Position numbers and translations under genes: made by a program. A model generated the notes under the pieces. That model was not told the origin of the DNA and ran no database searches. It was given only the letters and a program-made list of their open reading frames with translations. Positions 27,583-32,734 of a stretch of 32,734 nucleotides of DNA are shown piece after piece; position 1 is the first letter of the stretch, and each line of letters opens with the position of its first letter. Source of the DNA: Bacillota bacterium. Lineage in GTDB: Bacteria > Bacillota > Sulfobacillia > JAJZYS01 > JAJYTV01. The DNA lies in contig JAJYSZ010000032.1 in NCBI GenBank assembly GCA_021793315.1, forward strand, positions 1-32,734, written 5' to 3'.

Positions 27583-28908
27583 ATGAATGCTCATTCAGTC
27601 GCGAACGCCTCCCTTGTCTGGAAGACCGCCCGCAGCGAGGCTGCCGGCTGGTTTTCCGCGTCGTGCGCCTTCCCTGAGAAGCCCCTGGACCTGCTGCCCC
27701 AGGCGCAGTCCCTCGGCAGGCCGTACGTCTTCTGGCAGAGTGCCGACCGGAGCGCGAGCCTGCTCGGGGTGGGCGAGCTCATGCGGCTACAGGCCGCGGG
27801 GCCGGACAGGCTGCAGGCCATCGCGGCGGCCAGCCTCAGCCTTTCGGCGCCCATCCTGCTCGGTGCCTTCGGCTTCTCCGGCAAGGGACCGCTGACCCCG
27901 CCGTTCGGGCCATTCGCACCGGCCGACTTCATGGTACCGCAGTTGCTGTTCGAGGAGCGCGGGGGCGAGGTTTCGCTGCGCCTATTGGGCCGGCCGGAGG
28001 CGGACGGGCCGGCGGCGCCGGATGTGCTCGCAGCGCTCATGTCTTCTACGCCGGTGGCCGCGCGGGATGGCCGCCTGCGCTTTGCCGATGCGCCCGGGAG
28101 CCACGGCGCCTGGCGGGACGAGGTAGCCCACGCCCGGGCCGCAATCCGCGGCGGCGAGCTGAGGAAGGTGGTCCTGGCGCGCACGAGCCTGGCGCTCGCG
28201 ACGCAGCCGATCGACCCGGCGCGGGTCGTGCGGCAGCTCTCGCTGCGCCAAAGGGACTGCAACATCTTCGCCTTCCACCGCGAGGGCCGGACCTTCCTCG
28301 GCGCGACGCCCGAGCGGCTGGTGCGCGTCGCGGGCGGCGTGGCCGAGGTGGCGTGCCTGGCTGGATCCGCGCCGCGCGGCAAGACTCCAGACGAGGATTC
28401 CGCCATCGGCCGGGCCCTCGCTCAGAGCCCCAAGAACCGTGCTGAGCACGCCTTCGTCGTGACGGCTGTGGAGGCTGCGCTGCGCCAGCAGGGCCTCGAC
28501 CCGCAGGTTGCCGCCGAGCCGACGCTGTTGCGCCTGCAAAGCGTGCAGCACCTCTATACGCCGGTGCGGGCGGTGCTCGGCAAGCAGCGGACCATCTTCA
28601 CCCTGGCCGGGGCCCTGCATCCGACGCCAGCCCTCGGCGGAACCCCGCGCGAGCTCGCGCAGGCCTGGATCTCGGAACACGAGCATGCGCCGCGCGGCCT
28701 CTACGGCGGAGCGGTGGGCTACTTCCGCCAAGGCGGCGAAGGGGAGCTCGACGTCGCGATCCGCTGCGCCCTCGTACGGGGCGGGGTGGCCACGCTCTGG
28801 GCCGGCTGCGGCATCGTGGAGGATTCCGATCCCGATGAAGAGCTCAGGGAGACCGAACTCAAGTTCCGCCCTCTCCGCGAGGCCCTGCAGGAGGCGAGTC
28901 GGGCATGA
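27583..28908 (+). CDS. menF: Isochorismate synthase
   Basis: 441 residues. Converts chorismate to isochorismate, the first step of menaquinone synthesis. The chorismate-binding domain fills the C-terminal two thirds, with the general base K195 in RKVVLART, GATPERLVR, LAGSAPRG, HPTPALGG and GLYGGAVGYF. The N-terminal third is the usual variable region. First gene of a tightly packed men operon in the order seen in Bacillus. The next gene, menD, overlaps as ATGA. The start lacks a ribosome binding site and lies next to the predicted transcription start. Confidence 0.94.
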   Translation: MNAHSVANASLVWKTARSEAAGWFSASCAFPEKPLDLLPQAQSLGRPYVFWQSADRSASLLGVGELMRLQAAGPDRLQAIAAASLSLSAPILLGAFGFSGKGPLTPPFGPFAPADFMVPQLLFEERGGEVSLRLLGRPEADGPAAPDVLAALMSSTPVAARDGRLRFADAPGSHGAWRDEVAHARAAIRGGELRKVVLARTSLALATQPIDPARVVRQLSLRQRDCNIFAFHREGRTFLGATPERLVRVAGGVAEVACLAGSAPRGKTPDEDSAIGRALAQSPKNRAEHAFVVTAVEAALRQQGLDPQVAAEPTLLRLQSVQHLYTPVRAVLGKQRTIFTLAGALHPTPALGGTPRELAQAWISEHEHAPRGLYGGAVGYFRQGGEGELDVAIRCALVRGGVATLWAGCGIVEDSDPDEELRETELKFRPLREALQEASRA

Positions 28909-30632
28909 ACCAGTATCTCCCGCTCATGCAGTTCGTCGGCGCCCTGCGCGATGCCGGTCTCAGGGATGTCGTCGGGAGCCCGGGCTCCCGATCGACTCCC
29001 CTTGCCCTGGCCTTTGCGGAGTTTCCCGAGATACGGCGGCACGTGCTCCTGGATGAGCGGTCCGCGGCGTACTTCGGGCTCGGCATCGGACTCGCGAGCG
29101 GGCTGCCGGCGGCCCTCGTCTGCACGTCGGGCACCGCGGCCGCCAACTATCTTCCGGCGGTCGTCGAGGCCCGGTACGGACACGTGCCGCTCGTCGTGCT
29201 GACCGCGGACCGGCCGCGCGAGCTGCGCGACGTCGGAGCGAACCAGACCATCGACCAGACGCGGATCTATGGCTCGCACGCCAAGTGGTTCCTCGAGCTG
29301 CCGACCGACGGCGAGGACGAGACGGCCCTCGGCCGCTACGCGCGCACGGCGGGCCTGCGCGCCATGGCGACGTCGCTTGCGCGCCCCTATGGCCCAGTGC
29401 ACGTCAACATCCCGCTGCGCGAGCCCCTGCTGCCCCCGGCACCGCTCATGGCGCCCGAACCCCGTCCGCGGGACCTGCGCAGTGCCGGAACCGGGGAGAG
29501 GAGCGCCCCCGCCCTGCTGGATGAGGCCCTGCGCCGCATCAGGAGCGCACGTCGCGGCATCATCGTGGCAGGACCGCTGCCGCCGTCCCGGCCCGCGCCG
29601 GACCTGATCGGGCTCAGCCGCGCGACAGGCTTCCCTCTGCTGGCGGACCCGCTTTCAGGCCTGCGCAGCCTGCCGGCCCCATGCCCTGGCCGCATCGACG
29701 CCTATGACCTCTACCTGCGGGATCAGGCGCTGCGCCAGGAGCTCTCCGCGGATCTCGTCCTGCGCGTCGGCGGCCTGCCCACCTCGAAGTCCCTCGGCCA
29801 GTGGCTCGCGGCCATGCCCGAGGACGCGACGATTCTCCTGCCCGGCGAGGAGGCATGGCAGGATCCCCTGCTCGCGTCCGGCCTGCTCCTGCCTGGCGCG
29901 GCCGATCTCGAGGTCGGGTCGCTGATCGGGCGTCTCGGGCTGGCAACGCAGGCGGCGCCGTATCTCGAGCTCTTCGCGAAGGTCGACAGGGCGGCCCGCC
30001 AGGCGGCCGAAACCTTCCTGGCGGAGCGCGATCTCTTCGAGCCGACGGCGATCCGCGTTCTCGCCGACCTGCTGCGGCCAGGCGACCAATTCTTTGTCGG
30101 CTCCAGCATGCCGGTGCGCGATCTCGACGGATTCCTGCCGTCGGGCGGCGGCCAGCGCATTCTGGCCATGCGCGGGGCGAGCGGCATCGACGGCGTCGTG
30201 TCGGCCGCGATCGGCGCGGCCAGCCGACCGGGCGGGCGCACGGCGCTCGCCATCGGCGATCTCTCGTTCCTGCACGACTTCACAGGTCTGCTCGCCGCCG
30301 GGCGCACCGGTGCGAGCCTCACCGTGCTGCTGCTGCACAACGACGGCGGCGGCATCTTCTCGTATCTGCCCCAGCACGGCCGCCCGCAGTTCGAGGAGTT
30401 CTTCGGCACGCCGCACGGCGTGGAGTTCGCGCCGGGCGTCGCGATGCTGGGCGGGCGCCATCGCCGGGCGACATCGCGGCAGGACCTGCTCGCCGGGCTT
30501 GGCGAAGCACTGGCATCATCCGGCCTTGACGTCGTCGAGTTCCGCTCCGACCGCGAGACGAGCCGCATCCTGCACGAGGAGGTGTTCGCCGCCGCGCAGG
30601 CATCTGCGCGGGCGGCGCTCGCAGATGCCTGA
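28905..30632 (+). CDS. menD: SEPHCHC synthase
   Basis: 575 residues. Thiamine-diphosphate enzyme joining isochorismate and 2-oxoglutarate. The N-terminal domain has SPGSRSTPLALA and the catalytic E51 in LLDERSAAYFGLG. The C-terminal domain has the ThDP/Mg motif GDLSFLHDFTGLL followed by LLHNDGGGIFSYLP. The ATG overlaps the menF stop by four bases. Needs thiamine diphosphate, which thiL in this window makes. Confidence 0.96.
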   Translation: MNQYLPLMQFVGALRDAGLRDVVGSPGSRSTPLALAFAEFPEIRRHVLLDERSAAYFGLGIGLASGLPAALVCTSGTAAANYLPAVVEARYGHVPLVVLTADRPRELRDVGANQTIDQTRIYGSHAKWFLELPTDGEDETALGRYARTAGLRAMATSLARPYGPVHVNIPLREPLLPPAPLMAPEPRPRDLRSAGTGERSAPALLDEALRRIRSARRGIIVAGPLPPSRPAPDLIGLSRATGFPLLADPLSGLRSLPAPCPGRIDAYDLYLRDQALRQELSADLVLRVGGLPTSKSLGQWLAAMPEDATILLPGEEAWQDPLLASGLLLPGAADLEVGSLIGRLGLATQAAPYLELFAKVDRAARQAAETFLAERDLFEPTAIRVLADLLRPGDQFFVGSSMPVRDLDGFLPSGGGQRILAMRGASGIDGVVSAAIGAASRPGGRTALAIGDLSFLHDFTGLLAAGRTGASLTVLLLHNDGGGIFSYLPQHGRPQFEEFFGTPHGVEFAPGVAMLGGRHRRATSRQDLLAGLGEALASSGLDVVEFRSDRETSRILHEEVFAAAQASARAALADA

Positions 30633-31437
30633 ACTCATGCGCGCCGGTGCCTCGGTGCATTACGAGGTCCAGGGCCGCGGCCAGCCGCTTTTCGCCCTGC
30701 ACGGCTTCACCGGCAGCGGCCGCGATTTCCTGCCCCTGGCCGCAGCCCTGCGCCGCCAAGCCATGACGATCACCGTGGACCTGATGGGCCACGGCGGCTC
30801 GGACGCTCCAGAAGACCCAGGGCGCTACAGCCTCACCCAGTCGGCCGAGGACGTGCTGGCCGTCGCCGACGACCTCGGCCTCGAGACCTTCGATCTGCTC
30901 GGCTACTCGATGGGCGGGCGGGTGGCCCTGCGCACCGTGCTGCGAGCTCCCGGCCGCATCCACCGCCTGGTGCTCGAGAGCGCGTCGCCGGGTATTGCGG
31001 ACCCCCGCGAGCGGGAGCGGCGCCGCGCAAGCGATCTCGCCCTCGCAAAATCGATCGAGGACGATGGTCTCCCGTTGTTCGTCGAGCGCTGGATGGGGCA
31101 GGATCTCTTTCGCACCCTGCGCCTGCTGCCGCCTGCGCGGCTGGCAGAGCTGCGGGAGGCGAAACTCGGCCAGCGCCCGCAGGGCCTCGCAGGAAGCCTG
31201 CGCGGGGCCGGCGCGGGCGTCGACGAGGATGTCTGGGCGAGGCTCGGGGAGATCCGCCAGCGCGTCCTCCTGATCGGCGGCATGGAGGACAAGAAGTACG
31301 ACGGCATCCTCGCCCGGATGGCCGAACTCGTGCCGGATGCCAGATTGGTGCGGGTGCCGCGCGTCGGCCACACCGTGCATCTGGAGCGTCCGAGGCTGTA
31401 CGCGGACCACGTCGCCGAGTTCCTCCGGCAGTCCTGA
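30625..31437 (+). CDS. menH: 2-succinyl-6-hydroxy-2,4-cyclohexadiene-1-carboxylate synthase
   Basis: 270 residues. Alpha/beta-hydrolase fold that removes pyruvate from SEPHCHC. The nucleophile is S95 in GYSMGGR, the oxyanion region HGFTGSG is at about 26-32, and the catalytic His is H249 in VGHTVHLE. The ATG at 30625 overlaps the menD stop by eight bases. A second ATG four codons later is possible. Confidence 0.93.
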   Translation: MPELMRAGASVHYEVQGRGQPLFALHGFTGSGRDFLPLAAALRRQAMTITVDLMGHGGSDAPEDPGRYSLTQSAEDVLAVADDLGLETFDLLGYSMGGRVALRTVLRAPGRIHRLVLESASPGIADPRERERRRASDLALAKSIEDDGLPLFVERWMGQDLFRTLRLLPPARLAELREAKLGQRPQGLAGSLRGAGAGVDEDVWARLGEIRQRVLLIGGMEDKKYDGILARMAELVPDARLVRVPRVGHTVHLERPRLYADHVAEFLRQS

Positions 31438-31464
31438 GGCGCATCTCGGCTGCCAAGTCCCCAC

Positions 31465-31535
31465 CCCGCCGCGGTCACCGCGACGGGCAAGAAAGGAGTC
31501 GGCCGTCAGGGGGAGGGGCCCGCCAGAGCGGCCCC
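31465..31535 (+). promoter_or_regulatory. Structured G-rich leader between menH and menB
   Basis: Two hairpins lie in the 113-bp gap. The first (31465-31487) has CCCG/CGGG and CGCGG/CCGCG stems around a TCA loop. The second (31515-31535) pairs GGGGCC with GGCCCC. A perfect-looking GAAAGGAG (31491-31498) lies between them, with no start codon at a useful distance. It may be a processing or attenuation site within the operon. Function is inference. Confidence 0.3.
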
Positions 31536-31550
31536 CGGCGGCAGCCAGGC

Positions 31551-32363
31551 ATGGAGTGGGAACAGCTCGGAACCTACGAGGACATCATCTTCGAGCGCGC
31601 CGAAGGCATCGCGCGCATCACGATCAACCGGCCCGAGGTACGCAACGCCTTCCGTCCCAAGACGCTCTTCGAACTCGAGGATGCCTTCCGGGTGGCGCGC
31701 GACGACCAGTCGGTCGGGGTGGTGCTCCTGACGGGCAAGGGCGACCTCGCCTTCTGCTCCGGCGGCGACCAGCGCATTCGCGGCAAGGCCGGCTATGTCG
31801 GCGACGACGGTGTGCCGAGGCTCAACGTGCTCGACCTGCAGCGGCAGATCCGCACCCTGCCCAAGCCTGTGATCGCGGTGGTCGCCGGGTACGCGATCGG
31901 CGGCGGCCACGTCCTGCATCTCGTCTGCGACCTGACGATCGCCGCCGACAACGCGGTGTTCGGTCAGACCGGCCCCAAGGTGGGCAGCTTCGACGCGGGC
32001 TACGGCGCGGCGCTCCTGGCGCGGATCGTTGGGCACAAGAAAGCGCGTGAGATCTGGTACCTCTGCCGGCAGTACTCCGCGCAGGAGGCCCTCGAGATGG
32101 GTCTCGTCAACACCGTGGTGCCCCTCGCGGAGCTCGAGGCCGAGTCGATCCGCTGGGCCAACGAAATCCTCGAGAAGAGCCCCCTTGCCCTGCGCTTCCT
32201 GAAGGCCGCGTTCAACGCCGACACCGACGGTCTGGCGGGCCTGCAGCAGCTGGCAGGCGACGCCACGATGCTCTACTACATGACGGAGGAAGGCCAGGAA
32301 GGCAAGGAGGCATTCCTGCAAAAGCGCAAGCCCGACTTCAGTAAGTTCCCGCGCCTGCCCTGA
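31551..32363 (+). CDS. menB: 1,4-dihydroxy-2-naphthoyl-CoA synthase
   Basis: 270 residues, crotonase superfamily. Closes the naphthoquinone ring from o-succinylbenzoyl-CoA. Close to the Bacillus protein along its length. Visible are [19 protein letters not shown] (68-74), [14 protein letters not shown] and [14 protein letters not shown] (139-152). G141 and S146 correspond to Gly156 and Ser161 of E. coli MenB, so this is the Gly-type enzyme that uses bicarbonate as cofactor. The ATG at 31551 is the only start giving the family N-terminus, but no good ribosome binding site is adjacent to it. Confidence 0.96.
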   Translation: MEWEQLGTYEDIIFERAEGIARITINRPEVRNAFRPKTLFELEDAFRVARDDQSVGVVLLTGKGDLAFCSGGDQRIRGKAGYVGDDGVPRLNVLDLQRQIRTLPKPVIAVVAGYAIGGGHVLHLVCDLTIAADNAVFGQTGPKVGSFDAGYGAALLARIVGHKKAREIWYLCRQYSAQEALEMGLVNTVVPLAELEAESIRWANEILEKSPLALRFLKAAFNADTDGLAGLQQLAGDATMLYYMTEEGQEGKEAFLQKRKPDFSKFPRLP

Positions 32364-32364
32364 G

Positions 32365-32734
32365 ATGACAGAGGCATTCGAAGAACCCGGGCTCCTGCCG
32401 GACTTCCTGCAAAGGCGCGCCGAGCGGTCCCCCTCTGCCCTGGCACTCCGGTCCGAGGGGCGGGACCTCACCTACCGCCAGCTGGACGAGCTTGCGGCCC
32501 GCGCGGCCGGCAGCCTGAGGGCCGCGGGCGTCGGCCCCCACCACCGCGTCGCAGCCTTGATGCCCGGCGGGCTCGAGTTCGCCATCCTGCTGCATGCCGT
32601 GCTGCGCGTGGGTGCGGCCATCGTCCCGCTCAACACGCGCCTGACGGCCGCGGAGCTGCACCAGGAACTGCTGGACGCAAGGCCCGACCTCTTCGTCGTG
32701 GGGCAGCCGCACGGCCCGATGGGCGAAAGGCTGG
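32365..32734 (+). CDS. menE: O-succinylbenzoate--CoA ligase, N-terminal part (cut by window end)
   Basis: The first 123 codons are open to the window edge. The start ATG follows the menB TGA after one base. The translated part reads as the N-terminus of an adenylate-forming acyl-CoA synthetase, with LTYRQLDELAARAAGSL, ALMPGGLEFAILLHAVLRVG and VPLNTRLTAAEL. The position after menB makes MenE, which activates o-succinylbenzoate for MenB, the natural call. The AMP-binding motif and the rest of the protein lie outside the window. Confidence 0.88.
   Translation, partial: MTEAFEEPGLLPDFLQRRAERSPSALALRSEGRDLTYRQLDELAARAAGSLRAAGVGPHHRVAALMPGGLEFAILLHAVLRVGAAIVPLNTRLTAAELHQELLDARPDLFVVGQPHGPMGERL

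Overview
The window is very GC-rich, roughly two-thirds G+C by eye (not computed). Genes are closely packed, most start sites have strong purine-rich ribosome binding sites, and TTG or GTG starts are frequent. The gene set points to a high-GC, menaquinone-using member of the Bacillota: men genes in the Bacillus-like order menF-menD-menH-menB-menE, a DppA-type D-aminopeptidase, an acpS-nnr-alr group, and thiL-tsaE-tsaB-rimI-tsaD as one overlapping operon. This placement is inferred from gene content and order. No rRNA, tRNA, CRISPR array or prophage was seen.

Layout. Positions 1-3750 (minus strand) carry an exported beta-propeller protein, an unknown 86-residue protein, and the FAD and iron-sulfur subunits of a molybdenum hydroxylase whose catalytic large subunit is not here. 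A moaB gene (plus, 3879-4358) faces moaC (minus) across a shared hairpin terminator. From 4426 to 13281 the minus strand carries moaC, a 3-hydroxyacyl-CoA dehydrogenase, a thiolase, murA, guaB and a lipoprotein with eleven Asp-box motifs. Positions 13300-14850 look lower in GC and hold a small lipoprotein and a broken IS1595-type transposase. From 14943 to 20469 (minus) come murC, a gamma-carbonic-anhydrase-like protein and the t6A/thiamine operon. A plus-strand gene of unknown function (20521-21321) runs tail-to-tail into a uracil-DNA glycosylase. From 21245 to 27446 (minus) lie the glycosylase, dppA, an asparaginase, a glutamine-amidotransferase-type hydrolase, alr, nnr and acpS. From 27583 to the right edge (plus) lies the men operon, with menE cut by the window end.

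The most striking feature is in guaB (IMP dehydrogenase). A 452-residue intein with a two-motif LAGLIDADG endonuclease interrupts the active-site loop exactly before the catalytic cysteine. That cysteine is therefore also the +1 residue needed for splicing, so the enzyme should be inactive until the intein leaves. Removing the intein gives a normal IMP dehydrogenase of 484 residues.

Functional themes are: cell-wall precursor synthesis and D-amino-acid handling (murA, murC, alr, dppA), purine supply (guaB), tRNA t6A modification (tsaB, tsaD, tsaE), cofactor synthesis and repair (moaB, moaC, thiL, nnr, acpS), and menaquinone synthesis (menF, D, H, B, E). Other points of interest are a menF promoter that predicts an almost leaderless mRNA and has a perfect palindrome over its -35 box, and a structured, G-rich leader before menB.
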